A stretch of DNA of 64,000 bases from NCBI RefSeq assembly GCF_000377985.1, contig NZ_KB899043.1, positions 186,001 to 250,000 on the forward strand. Reading direction: 5' to 3'. The notes beneath the pieces were generated by a model that worked only from the letters and a program-made list of their open reading frames with translations, was not told the DNA's origin and did not search any database. Below, piece by piece: positions 25,111 to 34,823 of this stretch. The DNA comes from Sporolactobacillus vineae DSM 21990 = SL153 (GTDB lineage Bacteria; Bacillota; Bacilli; Bacillales; Sporolactobacillaceae). The first letter of the stretch is position 1; every line of letters starts with the position of its first letter. Both the position numbers and the translations under genes were made by a program.

Positions 25111-26043
25111 TTATCTGCGGTTTGCGCCCTCCATCTTCACCTGGACTGTGAAATGGCGGATCCGTTCCATCAGCCGGCGGGCTTTCACGTATTCCACTCC
25201 GCTCTTCTGAGAATAGGAAAAATGATCCTCAAGTTCGTCGTAATTAAAGTTCGAGGTATAAAGCGTCGGCAGATGCTCCATCATCCGGTACTGAAGGACA
25301 CTTCCGAGCACCTCATCGCGGATCCACGGGGTCATGGTCTCCGCACCGATATCGTCCAGGATCAGAACAGGGGCCTTCTTCAGCACATCAAGCTTGGTAT
25401 CAACCGTATTATCCTGAATGGCACTTTTTATTTCCCTGAAAAAATCCGGTGCGTAAACGATTAATGAAGCAACATGCTTCCGTTCCGCCAGACTGTTCAT
25501 GATGGCGCCCATCAGATACGTTTTTCCGACACCGAATTGACCGCAGAGATAGAGTCCCTTTGCCGTTTCAGGATTGTCGAGATAGGCCCGGACAAAATCG
25601 CCGGCCGCTTTCAACGCAAGCTGACGGCCGCTATCCAGTTTGTCAATATTCTTAAACGTGGCACGGAGGATATCCTTGGGTACATAATAGCTTCGGATCA
25701 GCTGGCTCTGCCGCTGCTCGGCTTCCCGTTCCAGAAGCAGCGGGCAAGGCGAAAAGGTCAGTGTCAGGCTGCCTCTGTCGTTCACCAGATCGGGCCTGTA
25801 GCCGGAAAGCAGGTTGGGGCAATGATCGAGTCCCGGGCAATGGTCACAATGATTCCATTCCTCAGTAAACTGATACAGGCGGTTCAGCGATCTTGACCAG
25901 TCCTTATCGCCGAGTGATGGATTCTGAGCCGCGAAACGCTGCACTCTTGGGTTTTTCTTAAGTTCCGCCAGAACTTGTTCTCTGTCGGTCCGTCCGTTCC
26001 CGCCGTTCCCCATACTCTTCAGTAACGACTTAATCGGCTCCAT
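25111..26043 (-). CDS. dnaI: Primosomal helicase loader DnaI
   Basis: AAA+ ATPase that loads the replicative helicase at oriC and restarted forks. 310 residues: an N-terminal zinc-binding helicase-interaction domain (residues about 60-110, with HCDHCPGLDHCPNLLSGY) and a C-terminal AAA+ domain with Walker A GQFGVGKTYLMG and Walker B PVLILDDIGAE. GAGGAGGG precedes the ATG, 18 bases after dnaB. Confidence 0.95.
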   Translation of the reverse strand: MEPIKSLLKSMGNGGNGRTDREQVLAELKKNPRVQRFAAQNPSLGDKDWSRSLNRLYQFTEEWNHCDHCPGLDHCPNLLSGYRPDLVNDRGSLTLTFSPCPLLLEREAEQRQSQLIRSYYVPKDILRATFKNIDKLDSGRQLALKAAGDFVRAYLDNPETAKGLYLCGQFGVGKTYLMGAIMNSLAERKHVASLIVYAPDFFREIKSAIQDNTVDTKLDVLKKAPVLILDDIGAETMTPWIRDEVLGSVLQYRMMEHLPTLYTSNFNYDELEDHFSYSQKSGVEYVKARRLMERIRHFTVQVKMEGANRR

Positions 26044-26061
26044 CAGTGATCCCTCCTCTCA

Positions 26062-27429
26062 TCAGATACTGTTCAGATAATCATCCAGCCACTTGGCTCT
26101 TTTTCTTGCCTCTTCATCGGGAATCTTTGCCGTTTCTTTCGCAGCCGGCCGGTTCATCCACTCCGGAACCACTTCATGGTGTCCGCTTCCCGATGGCCTT
26201 CTCGCCGCCGGTTTCTTCGCCGTCGTCCGGTTCCGCCGCTTTTTTTGTTCCGCCCGGGCCACGGACATCGCCTGACGGACCGTCCGGATATTGGCGCGTG
26301 ACCACTGAGCCGCGATTTTTTCAACGAATGCCTGATTCAGCTTATTATGATTGACATGAACAATATAGTCGATCAGCACATTGATGACGCCGGGATTCAG
26401 CCTGGTCGTAAACATCAGATTTTCGACCAGGCGTAGATCCGGCGGCTGAGGTTTGCTGCCGTTTCCGAGCTGTTCCAGCAGCTGATAAGGCGAATTGGAT
26501 TCATACCAGAGAATCAGCCGCTGCTCTTCCGTCTCCGGCTTCTTCCCTGCCATTTCGCGGTCGGCAGCCGGCTGTGTGCGTTCATACAAAGCTGGCAGCT
26601 CATCGGCTCCATGCTCGAGGCGGTAAAAATCGCGTACTTCTTTCCTCAACGACTCAATATCCACGTTTCCGGTCTCAAGCGAAGCGGATTCGATCGCCCG
26701 GCTCATGTCAAAAGGATCCGTCTGATAGATAAAAGCAAGCTTTTCCACGGCGGAACGGACTTCGGCAGTAAGCGCGTCTTCGGAAACAATCGCATCCGAC
26801 AAATACCCCTTCAATGCCTTGAAATCAAATGTATGCCGGATCCGGACACCGGGCGCCTTTACGCGCTTCGCCCACTGGCTGGTTTCGTCCGTCAGCCGCT
26901 GCGTTTCCTCAGCTTCAGACTGGGGAACTGTTTCAAAAACATCATTGAAGGCAGCAGATATCTCCTCGAACGCATCCGGGGAAGGCTGCTGTTCAGCCTT
27001 AAAAAGCGTGCTGAGCCGCTGATAATCGTGCGGGCCGACCTGATGATAAAGAAATGTACTGAGCAGTCCGTCATGAAAGAAACGGTCCGGCTGCATCGGC
27101 GGATTCAGCTGATAGAGAAAAAAGCCGGGATCTGTTTGCTCCTTGCGGAATGTCCGGAGCAATCCGACAGCCTCCAGTTTCTTGCGCGCCTTCAGAATCC
27201 GGTCGAGCGAAAGGTTCATAAAACTCATAAGCTGATGATGCGTTTCAGAAATCGTTTCCCCTGCCGGATCCTGTTCCTGCCAGAACGTAAAATACAGGCT
27301 CGTCGCTTCGATCCCGACAAGCGGCTGATACAGACAAGTGATGATTCTCTGGTCGTAAACACTTAATAAACCGGCCGTTCTGACTTCATAACGGTCACCC
27401 GGGAGGATTTCCTTCCACGACTGAATCAT
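26062..27429 (-). CDS. dnaB: Replication initiation and membrane attachment protein DnaB
   Basis: Firmicute DnaB-type loader (not the helicase), 455 residues, working with DnaD and DnaI. It starts MIQSWKEILPGDRYEVRTAG. An N-terminal winged-helix-like region (about 20-110) is followed by the DnaB/DnaD C-terminal repeat near 320-390 (WYESNSPYQLLEQLGNGSKP). The C-terminus is basic (KKRRNRTTAKKPAARRPSG). It is followed by dnaI and preceded by nrdR, as in B. subtilis. Confidence 0.93.
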   Translation of the reverse strand: MIQSWKEILPGDRYEVRTAGLLSVYDQRIITCLYQPLVGIEATSLYFTFWQEQDPAGETISETHHQLMSFMNLSLDRILKARKKLEAVGLLRTFRKEQTDPGFFLYQLNPPMQPDRFFHDGLLSTFLYHQVGPHDYQRLSTLFKAEQQPSPDAFEEISAAFNDVFETVPQSEAEETQRLTDETSQWAKRVKAPGVRIRHTFDFKALKGYLSDAIVSEDALTAEVRSAVEKLAFIYQTDPFDMSRAIESASLETGNVDIESLRKEVRDFYRLEHGADELPALYERTQPAADREMAGKKPETEEQRLILWYESNSPYQLLEQLGNGSKPQPPDLRLVENLMFTTRLNPGVINVLIDYIVHVNHNKLNQAFVEKIAAQWSRANIRTVRQAMSVARAEQKKRRNRTTAKKPAARRPSGSGHHEVVPEWMNRPAAKETAKIPDEEARKRAKWLDDYLNSI

Positions 27430-27489
27430 ACCGGCAACCCCTTTCCGAACAGTTTCCGGGCCATCTTCCGCGCCCCTTCGGCTGCAGGG

Positions 27490-27972
27490 TTACCCTTTCT
27501 TACTGTTCTTCTCACGTTCAAGCTGATCTTTCAATTCCTGAATTTCTCTCGCAAAGACATTGATATCCTTGAACCGGCGGTAGACCGATGCAAAGCGAAC
27601 ATAGGCGACCTCGTCCACCTTGGCAAGCTCGTTCATCACCAGTTCGCCGATCTCATGACTGTGAACCTCAGAACGCCCGTCGTCGCGAAGCGTTTTCTCA
27701 ACTCGACTGGCGATGTCCTCAAGCTTTTCCAGCGGTACAGGGCGCTTCTCGCAGGCCTTGATCAACCCATGGAGAATCTTCTCCGAACTGAAGGCTTCAC
27801 GGGTGTCCCCTTTTTTGACAACAACCAGCGGTGTCTGTTCTACCCGTTCAAAAGTCGTAAACCGAAAATGGCAATGTTCACATTCTCTTCTTCTGCGAAT
27901 GGCTTTTCCGCTGTTCACAGGGCGAGAGTCAAGCACTTTTGTCCCATCTTTTTTACAGCTTGGACAGCGCAT
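27490..27972 (-). CDS. nrdR: Transcriptional regulator NrdR
   Basis: Nucleotide-sensing repressor of ribonucleotide reductase genes. 160 residues: N-terminal zinc ribbon (CPSC ... CEHC, residues 3-34) and an ATP-cone domain (about 45-140) starting [17 protein letters not shown]. The second of two adjacent ATGs is taken because it matches the family's MRCP start and has better spacing to GAGGTGG. coaE lies about 85 bases upstream; gapB and speD, which lie nearby in B. subtilis, are absent here. Confidence 0.95.
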   Translation of the reverse strand: MRCPSCKKDGTKVLDSRPVNSGKAIRRRRECEHCHFRFTTFERVEQTPLVVVKKGDTREAFSSEKILHGLIKACEKRPVPLEKLEDIASRVEKTLRDDGRSEVHSHEIGELVMNELAKVDEVAYVRFASVYRRFKDINVFAREIQELKDQLEREKNSKKG

Positions 27973-28057
27973 CATTACCCACCTCAATCGCAGTTTTACT
28001 GTTACTTACATTTTATCCTAACCGAACACAGAAGAAAAGCGCCGCCCCGCCGGCGTG

Positions 28058-28651
28058 TCACAAGAGGTGCCACTGTTTCAGCAGGCCGGCGAGCTGCCGC
28101 TCGGTGGATGCGACCGAGCCGTCGTTCTGAATGACCGCGTCGGCGCGCCTCTTTTTCTCCTCAAGTGACATCTGCGACCGAATCCGCGCCAGCGCTTCCG
28201 TCTTCGACAGGTGATCCCGCTGCATCAGGCGGGACAGTTCGGTTTCCGGGGTGACATAGACGACAATTGTCCGGTCGGTCCAGCTTGTAAAAGGGCCCTC
28301 GAACAGCAACGGTACGTCGAGAACAACCACAGGGCATCCCTGCGCTTCACAGGTTGCCATCTGTTCGCGCATTCTCTTCCGGATCAGCGGATGAAGCAAA
28401 TCATCCAGCTGCTTTCGCTTCTCAGAATCATGGAAAATCATCGCACCAAGCCGGGCACGGTCAAGTTTTCCATCTGCCGCCACGACTTCCGGACCAAAGG
28501 CTTTGATGACCCGCCTCAGGCCTTCTTCCCCGGGGGCAACCACCTGACGGGCAATCCGGTCGGCATCGATCACCGGGAAACCGTGGCGCCGAAACCAGCC
28601 GGAGACCGTGCTTTTCCCGCTGGCAATGCCGCCGGTGAGCCCGATCCGCAT
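28058..28651 (-). CDS. coaE: Dephospho-CoA kinase
   Basis: Last step of coenzyme A synthesis. 197 residues, P-loop GLTGGIASGKST at residue 5, lid-region arginines around RDHLSKTEALARIRSQMSLEEKKRRAD. The start overlaps the mutM stop within TCATGATG; either of the two overlapping ATGs (28654 or 28651) is possible. Translationally coupled to mutM. Confidence 0.95.
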   Translation of the reverse strand: MRIGLTGGIASGKSTVSGWFRRHGFPVIDADRIARQVVAPGEEGLRRVIKAFGPEVVAADGKLDRARLGAMIFHDSEKRKQLDDLLHPLIRKRMREQMATCEAQGCPVVVLDVPLLFEGPFTSWTDRTIVVYVTPETELSRLMQRDHLSKTEALARIRSQMSLEEKKRRADAVIQNDGSVASTERQLAGLLKQWHLL

Positions 28652-29490
28652 CATGATTTCCGCCTTCTTGCCTGGCACTTCGGACAAAAATGCGTCCCGC
28701 GGCCACCGACCCGGGTTTTCTCAATCCGCGTGCCGCATCGGACACAAGGCTGCCCTTCTCTTCCGTAGACGCAGAGTTTCTGCTGAAAAAAGCCCATCTC
28801 ACCCTGCCCGTTGACAAACGTTCTGACACTGCTCCCGCCCATCCGGACAGCTTCGCGCAACGTTTCAACAATCGCTTTTCTTAGTGCTGAGATTTGTTTC
28901 ACGGTCAGATTTGCCGCAGGGGTCAGCGGATGGATCCGGGCGCGAAAGAGCGATTCGTCGACGTAGATATTGCCCAGGCCGACGACCGCTGTCTGATCAA
29001 GGAGCAGCGGTTTGATCGCCCGGGTTGTCTTCCGGCAGACAGAACGCAGAAACGCATCCGTGAATACCGGTGAAAAAGGTTCCGGTCCGAGCTTGCTGAG
29101 CGGAAGGCTGTCCCATTCGCGACCCTTTTCAAACAGATGCATCGTCCCGAATTTGCGTACATCGCGGTAACGAAGGGCCGTCCCATCTGTGAAATGAAAA
29201 ATGACATGCGTATAACGGTCAACCGGCACTTCTTCAGATTCCAGCCGGTATCTCCCTTCCATTCGCAGATGGGAGACGACGACTTCATCATCAAAACAAA
29301 GCAGAAGAAATTTTCCTCTCCTGCCGACATGGTGCAGCGTTTCTCCTATTAATAGGCGGGCAAACTGCCGGCTGTCCTGCGGCCGGCGGATGATGTGCGG
29401 CCAGCGGATCTCAACGTTCGCCACCGTTTTCCCTATCACGAGTTCATTCAATGTTCTTTTGACCGTTTCCACTTCGGGCAGTTCGGGCAC
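28651..29490 (-). CDS. mutM: Formamidopyrimidine-DNA glycosylase (GTG start)
   Basis: Base-excision repair of 8-oxoguanine and FapyG. 279 residues. The product must begin PELPEVETVKR because the catalytic residue is the N-terminal proline after Met removal; this fixes the start at GTG 29490, with AAAGGGG eight bases upstream. Also visible: catalytic Glu3, a conserved lysine region (LRMEGRYRL), the H2TH segment (GLGNIYVDESLFRARIHP) and a C-terminal zinc finger (CVYGREGQPCVRCG ... FCPKCQ). Lies between polA and coaE. Confidence 0.96.
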   Translation of the reverse strand: MPELPEVETVKRTLNELVIGKTVANVEIRWPHIIRRPQDSRQFARLLIGETLHHVGRRGKFLLLCFDDEVVVSHLRMEGRYRLESEEVPVDRYTHVIFHFTDGTALRYRDVRKFGTMHLFEKGREWDSLPLSKLGPEPFSPVFTDAFLRSVCRKTTRAIKPLLLDQTAVVGLGNIYVDESLFRARIHPLTPAANLTVKQISALRKAIVETLREAVRMGGSSVRTFVNGQGEMGFFQQKLCVYGREGQPCVRCGTRIEKTRVGGRGTHFCPKCQARRRKS

Positions 29491-29549
29491 AAAAATTTCC
29501 CCTTTACTTCTGTTTATTGACCACAGATGCAGTGAATTTCCCACACAAT

Positions 29550-29592
29550 TAAATAGAAACGGAAAAGCTGAAATACTTCCCAGCCTTTCCGT
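29550..29592 (-). terminator. Terminator downstream of polA
   Basis: Minus-strand hairpin ACGGAAAGGCTG / CAGCTTTTCCGT followed by TTCTATTT, about 15 bases after the polA stop. Confidence 0.75.
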
Positions 29593-29607
29593 CTTTACAA
29601 AATGCGG

Positions 29608-32241
29608 TCATTTTGCATCATACCATGTGGGTCCGTAGGCACATTCGACTTTCAGCGGTACTTTAAGCTGAATGGCATGTTCCATGACATCGGGTACGAT
29701 TTTCTTCATCGTCTCAAGCTCGTCCGCGGGTACTTCAAAGATCAGTTCGTCATGCACCTGAAGCAGCATTCGTGCCTTGAGCCGTTCCTGCTCGAGCCGG
29801 TCTTGCATCTGGATCATCGCCAGTTTAATCACGTCTGCCGCGCTGCCCTGAATCGGCGTATTCATTGCCGTCCGCTCCGCAAAACTGCGCCGATTGAAAT
29901 TCCGGCTGTTGATATCCGGCAGATAGCGGCGCCGGTTAAGCAGTGTCGTGACATAGCCTTCCTGATGCGCTTTGGCAACAATTTCCGCCATATAATTCCG
30001 GACACCGGGATAACTTTTCAGATAAGTTTCAATGAACTGCCCGGCCTGTTTGCGCGTAATCCCGATGTTCTGAGAGAGGCCGTAATCGCTGATTCCATAA
30101 ATGATACCGAAGTTGACTGCTTTGGCATGCCGGCGCATCAGCGGTGTGACGTCTTCCTTCGGTACACCGAAAACATCCATGGCTGTCCGCGTGTGAATAT
30201 CCATACCGTCGATGAACGCCTGCTGGAGATTGGCATCATCGGCAATATGCGCAAGCACGCGCAGTTCGATCTGCGAATAGTCGGCCGAAAACATTTGCCA
30301 GCCTTGTTCCGACGGCAGAAATGCCTTGCGAATCTTCCGGCCCTCTTCCATACGGATGGGAATATTCTGGAGGTTCGGATCATTGGAACTTAACCGGCCG
30401 GTCTGCGTCAGCGCCTGATTGTATACGGTATGGATCTTGCCTGTTTTGGGATGGATGACTTTCAGTAAGCCTTCAACATAGGTTGATTTCAGTTTGCCGA
30501 GCTGCCGGTAATCCAGGATCCGGTCAATGATCTCATGACGCCCGCGTAATTTTTCCAGAACATCGGCTGCCGTTGAATAGCCTGTCTTGGTCTTTTTGAT
30601 GGCCGGAAGCTGCAGTTTCTCAAACAGAATTTCACCCAGTTGCTTCGGTGAGTTGATATTGAATGTCACGCCGGCCATCTGGTAAATCTCATTCTCGATG
30701 ACTTCAAGTGTCCGGTCGAGTTCGCTGCCCATGGCGGTTAACGTCTCTTTACTTGTTCGCACGCCGGTGAACTCCATTCTCGCCAGCACCCGCGAAAGCG
30801 GCATTTCCAGATCAAAGAGCAGCTTCTCCTGCTGATTGGCTTTCAGCTTCTCCATCAGTTTCGGCTGCAGCTTCAGAAGCGCATCGGCCCTCTCGCCGAG
30901 ATGCTGCGCCTGTCCGTCATCCGGAGGTATCTGCCGCTTCGCTCCTTTTCCATAGAAAACGTCGTCGGTCTTCAGATTCGGAATGCCGTATTTACCGGCA
31001 AGCAGCGCCACGTCCTGACCAGCTTCAGACGGATCAATCAGATAAGCGGCAAGGCGGATGTCGAAAGAGATCCCTTTTAGCGTCAGCCCGCGCCATTTAA
31101 GCGCTACCTCGGCCTGTTTGCCGTCAAGCACGACTTTCTTGCGCGCACTGTCGGCCAGCCACTCGGCAAAACAGGCATCCTTCAATGCCGCTTCGGTCTG
31201 AATAAAATATGTGCCTGTGCGGTTTGCAACGCTAAAACCGGTGATGGCCGCATAATGATAATTGTCGTCAAGCATGTTCACAAGCAGTGCAGAAGGCGAG
31301 ACCAACTGCTCTTTGGAGAAAGCATCGACTGAAGTCACTTTAATTTCTTCAGATGCCTTAACGTCCTCTTCTTCTGTCGGCACATCCATTTTTTCCAGCA
31401 TCGACTGGAAACCGAGTTCATGAAACAGATCTGTCAGTTCCGGTGTCACGCTTTCTTCAAAAGCGCAGTCCTCTACCTTCAGCGCAACAGGGGCATCACG
31501 GTCAATCGTCGCTACCTGCTTGCTCATCATTGCCTGTTCCCGGTTGTTTTCCAGTCTCTCTTTCAGCTTCTTGCCGGAAACCTCATCAAGATGCCCATAG
31601 ACGCCCTCAACTGTTCCGAAGCGGCTGAGCAGCTTGACGGCGGTCTTTTCTCCGACACCGGGAACTCCGGGGATGTTGTCCGAGGCATCGCCCATCAATC
31701 CCTTTAAATCGATCACTCCTGACGGTTTCAGCCCTCCGTAGCGCTGTCCGACCTGATCGACATTATAATCCACCGTATCGGTGATTCCTTTTTTGATTAA
31801 AGAGACATGGATGTGGTCACCGACCAGCTGGAGGTAATCCTTGTCCCCTGTGATGATCCGGACTTCGAAACCTTCCTGCTGTGCCCGTCTGGACAGTGTG
31901 CCGACAATATCGTCCGCCTCATAGTTATCCAGTTCATAACGCTTGATGCCCATTGCATCGAGCAGCTCATAGACAAAAGGAAATTGCTGCGAAAGTTCAG
32001 GAGGCGTTTTCTGCCGACCGCCTTTATAGTCTTTATATGTCTTGTGCCTGAAGGTCGTTTTTCCCGCATCAAAAGCAACCAGCAGGTGTGTCGGTTTCTC
32101 TTCCATGATCACTTTCATCAGCATCGTTGTAAATCCATAGATTGCATTCGTGTACATACCCTGATTATTGCTTAGTAAGGGAAGCGCAAAAAAAGCGCGG
32201 TAGACGACATTGTTGCCGTCAATCAGTACGAGTTTTTTCAT
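29608..32241 (-). CDS. polA: DNA polymerase I
   Basis: Repair and Okazaki-fragment maturation polymerase, 877 residues. The 5'-nuclease domain (1-290) has IDGNNVVYRAFFALP and GLMGDASDNIPGVPGVG. The central 3'-5' exonuclease domain (about 300-470) lacks the usual acidic DxE motif (LLVNMLDDNYHYAAITGFS occupies that position), so proofreading is probably lost, as known for Bacillus Pol I. The polymerase domain has DYSQIELRVLAHIADD (motif A), motif B around RRHAKAVNFGIIYG and VHDELIFEVP (motif C). Downstream of phoR, upstream of mutM. Confidence 0.97.
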   Translation of the reverse strand: MKKLVLIDGNNVVYRAFFALPLLSNNQGMYTNAIYGFTTMLMKVIMEEKPTHLLVAFDAGKTTFRHKTYKDYKGGRQKTPPELSQQFPFVYELLDAMGIKRYELDNYEADDIVGTLSRRAQQEGFEVRIITGDKDYLQLVGDHIHVSLIKKGITDTVDYNVDQVGQRYGGLKPSGVIDLKGLMGDASDNIPGVPGVGEKTAVKLLSRFGTVEGVYGHLDEVSGKKLKERLENNREQAMMSKQVATIDRDAPVALKVEDCAFEESVTPELTDLFHELGFQSMLEKMDVPTEEEDVKASEEIKVTSVDAFSKEQLVSPSALLVNMLDDNYHYAAITGFSVANRTGTYFIQTEAALKDACFAEWLADSARKKVVLDGKQAEVALKWRGLTLKGISFDIRLAAYLIDPSEAGQDVALLAGKYGIPNLKTDDVFYGKGAKRQIPPDDGQAQHLGERADALLKLQPKLMEKLKANQQEKLLFDLEMPLSRVLARMEFTGVRTSKETLTAMGSELDRTLEVIENEIYQMAGVTFNINSPKQLGEILFEKLQLPAIKKTKTGYSTAADVLEKLRGRHEIIDRILDYRQLGKLKSTYVEGLLKVIHPKTGKIHTVYNQALTQTGRLSSNDPNLQNIPIRMEEGRKIRKAFLPSEQGWQMFSADYSQIELRVLAHIADDANLQQAFIDGMDIHTRTAMDVFGVPKEDVTPLMRRHAKAVNFGIIYGISDYGLSQNIGITRKQAGQFIETYLKSYPGVRNYMAEIVAKAHQEGYVTTLLNRRRYLPDINSRNFNRRSFAERTAMNTPIQGSAADVIKLAMIQMQDRLEQERLKARMLLQVHDELIFEVPADELETMKKIVPDVMEHAIQLKVPLKVECAYGPTWYDAK

Positions 32242-32298
32242 AGACTGCCTCCCGGATTCATGCCGCTTATTCTTATATTTTAAGGCATGACCGGCAAA

Positions 32299-34014
32299 TT
32301 ATCCATTCGGCGGCGACGTTCTCCGGAAAGATATGACAAAAGTTGTCCCTTTTCCCGGTTCACTCTGTACCTCAATATGTCCCTTATGCGCTTCAACCAG
32401 ATGCTTAACAATAGCCAGGCCCAGACCCGTACCGCCTGAATCCCGGCTTCTGGCCTTATCCACACGGTAAAAGCGTTCGAATATCCTCGGAATCTGTTCT
32501 TTTTCAATACCCATACCATTATCCGTTATCGTAAAGGCGGACGTTTTCTCCTTTTCACTGATGGAAAGACGAACCGTTCCGCCTTCCGGAGTGTAGGCAA
32601 TCGCATTAGAAATCAGATTAATCATGATCTGACGGATTCGGAACGGGTCGCCGAGCGCCCAGCCTTCATCCCCTGGAACGCGGATCAGACGGATTTTCTT
32701 CGCATCTGCCTTTTCCCTGAAGATCAGCAGGGCAGCATCCATAATCTTTGTCAGCGACACGGTCTGCCAGTCAATCGAGAAATGTTCGCGTTCAATCTTC
32801 GAGAGATCGAGCAGATCCCGGACGAGGTCCTGAAGGCGTCTTGCTTCATGAAGCATGATATTCAGAAACTGTTCTTCAAGTTGTTTATCGTCTTTCGCTC
32901 CGTCGAGCAGTGTCTCTGTGAAACCGATCAGGGAAGTGATCGGTGTCTTCAGTTCATGAGAGACATTGGCAACAAAATCGCGGCGGATATTTTCAAGCTT
33001 CTTGAGACTGGTAATATCATGAAATACCGCGACGATACCGCGTACTTTCTGCCGTCTATCAAGAATCGGCGCACAGGACACATCAAAATGTTTCCGCTCA
33101 ATATCGACCGGAAGCTGCACCTGACGAATCGCTCTCTTCTTACTTTGATAGACACCGGCAATCATCTCATTAATTTCAGGATAAGGGATCACTTCCTGAT
33201 ACTCCGCGAAATCCCAGTGCGCGGCCTCTGTTTTGAAATCGTCCTTGAACGTCCGGTTGACATAGTCGATCCGGCCGTTGCCATCAATGAAAATCAGGCC
33301 GTTTCCAATATTCTCAATCAGTGTTTCCATGCTGTCGCGCTGCTCTGTATAGGACCGGTTGATTTCATGAAGAGATTCGGAGAGCCGGTTCATAGCCAGA
33401 TTAAGCCGCAGGACACTGTCATGCCGCTCACTGTTTGAAGCGATCATGGTGTACTTACCGTCAAGCATATTCTCTGCCATATTTGCAGCAAAACGTACCG
33501 GTGCTTTATAAGAGTGGACAAGAAAATCCCGGTAAAACAGCAGAGCGATCCCTGATAAAAAGATAAGCCAATAGAACAGTCCCAGCCCAACAATGACGGT
33601 TCTGGGACTCCGCAGTTCCAGATAACCGATTGTCTGATGGTCTGCCCTGATCGGCGTCATCAAGTAAGCGAACTGACCACTGAGCCTGAACGGTTTCGAG
33701 TCTGCAGAAAGCTTAGGGTTCAGCATTGAATCCGATGTATAAACCGGCTGCCCTGCCGCATTATAGACAGAGATCCGCACCTTTTTCTGATGTCCATAAT
33801 TTGTGAGTCCGGGTCCGACAGCCGAAAGGTGGATTTTCCCCTGACGAACAATAAGGGTACTGATCCACTCCGAACGCTCGTCAAGAAGCTGGCGGTCCTG
33901 TTCGGCACAGGCGATCAGGATCACCTGATGGACTACATAGATTAAGAACAGCAAACAGGCGATGACATATGACCAGCGAATCCACTGCCTTGTCTCAAAC
34001 CTTTGGCTCTTCAA
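32299..34014 (-). CDS. phoR: Sensor histidine kinase PhoR (TTG start)
   Basis: Membrane sensor of the phosphate-starvation two-component system. 571 residues: TM1 about 14-36, extracytoplasmic domain 37-140, TM2 about 141-161, HAMP about 165-220, PAS about 230-330, HisKA with phospho-acceptor His353 in FVANVSHELKTPITS, and ATPase domain with MINLISNAIAYTPEGG, DNGMGI and GGTGLGLAIVKH. The gene overlaps the end of phoP by 20 bases. TTG at 34014 fits the first membrane helix; GAGGG lies about 13 bases before, slightly far. Confidence 0.93.
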   Translation of the reverse strand: MKSQRFETRQWIRWSYVIACLLFLIYVVHQVILIACAEQDRQLLDERSEWISTLIVRQGKIHLSAVGPGLTNYGHQKKVRISVYNAAGQPVYTSDSMLNPKLSADSKPFRLSGQFAYLMTPIRADHQTIGYLELRSPRTVIVGLGLFYWLIFLSGIALLFYRDFLVHSYKAPVRFAANMAENMLDGKYTMIASNSERHDSVLRLNLAMNRLSESLHEINRSYTEQRDSMETLIENIGNGLIFIDGNGRIDYVNRTFKDDFKTEAAHWDFAEYQEVIPYPEINEMIAGVYQSKKRAIRQVQLPVDIERKHFDVSCAPILDRRQKVRGIVAVFHDITSLKKLENIRRDFVANVSHELKTPITSLIGFTETLLDGAKDDKQLEEQFLNIMLHEARRLQDLVRDLLDLSKIEREHFSIDWQTVSLTKIMDAALLIFREKADAKKIRLIRVPGDEGWALGDPFRIRQIMINLISNAIAYTPEGGTVRLSISEKEKTSAFTITDNGMGIEKEQIPRIFERFYRVDKARSRDSGGTGLGLAIVKHLVEAHKGHIEVQSEPGKGTTFVISFRRTSPPNG

Positions 34015-34690
34015 ATTTATAACCCAACCCTCGCACTGTCTTGATATAGAGTGGTTTTCGTGTAACCTTCTCTATTTTTTCGCGCAGATGGCTGACGTGC
34101 ACATCCACGATCCGGGTATCTCCGGCAAAATCATAATTCCAGACGGCGTTAAGCAATTGTTCACGCGTCAGAACAATGCCCTTATGTTTCAGCATATAAA
34201 CAAGCAGTTCAAATTCCTTGGGTGTCAGCAGTAATTCCTCATCTTTGAACTGCGCTTCAAACTTATTCGGATAAACCTTCAGATCACCGGCTGTCAGTAC
34301 TTCACCCTGAGGCTGGCGGCCAAGATCGGCCCGGCGAAAGATGGCTTTGACCCTTGCAACTACTTCGCGGGGACTGAACGGTTTCGTCATATAATCGTCG
34401 GCACCCAGTTCCAGGCCAAGCACCTTATCCAGTTCGTCATCTCTGGCCGTAAGCATAATAATTGGAATATAGATAAATTCCTGACGCAGTTGTTTGCAGA
34501 CATCCATCCCGTCCATCTCCGGGAGCATCAGATCGAGAATGATCAGATCCGGATGCTTCTCTTTGACAAGCGGCAGAACTTCCGTCCCTTTACCTGCGGT
34601 GATGGTTTCATAACCTGCTTTTTTCAGATTAAATGCAAGCAGCGTCACAATTGACGGTTCATCGTCAACAACCAGTATTAACTTCGCCAT
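33995..34690 (-). CDS. phoP: Phosphate response regulator PhoP
   Basis: OmpR-family regulator, 231 residues. Receiver domain with the acidic pair DD9-10, phosphorylation site Asp53 in LIILDLMLPEMDG and conserved Lys near 102; winged-helix DNA-binding domain from about 135 (LTPKEFELLVYMLKHKGIVL, TRIVDVHVSHLREKIE). AGGGAG precedes the ATG at 34690; the longer open frame upstream has no ribosome site. PhoP binds TTAACA-like repeats 11 bases apart, which occur at pstS close by. Confidence 0.95.
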   Translation of the reverse strand: MAKLILVVDDEPSIVTLLAFNLKKAGYETITAGKGTEVLPLVKEKHPDLIILDLMLPEMDGMDVCKQLRQEFIYIPIIMLTARDDELDKVLGLELGADDYMTKPFSPREVVARVKAIFRRADLGRQPQGEVLTAGDLKVYPNKFEAQFKDEELLLTPKEFELLVYMLKHKGIVLTREQLLNAVWNYDFAGDTRIVDVHVSHLREKIEKVTRKPLYIKTVRGLGYKFEEPKV

Positions 34691-34823
34691 GTCTGATCGC
34701 TCCCTCTCTGTTCTCACTCTTATCATACCTTTTTTTAAAATCGGATACATCCGCCGGTTGACCGGATATCATGAGTGAGGACCAGCGACTTCAGGGGATC
34801 GCAGCAGGGCACATCACAGCAGA

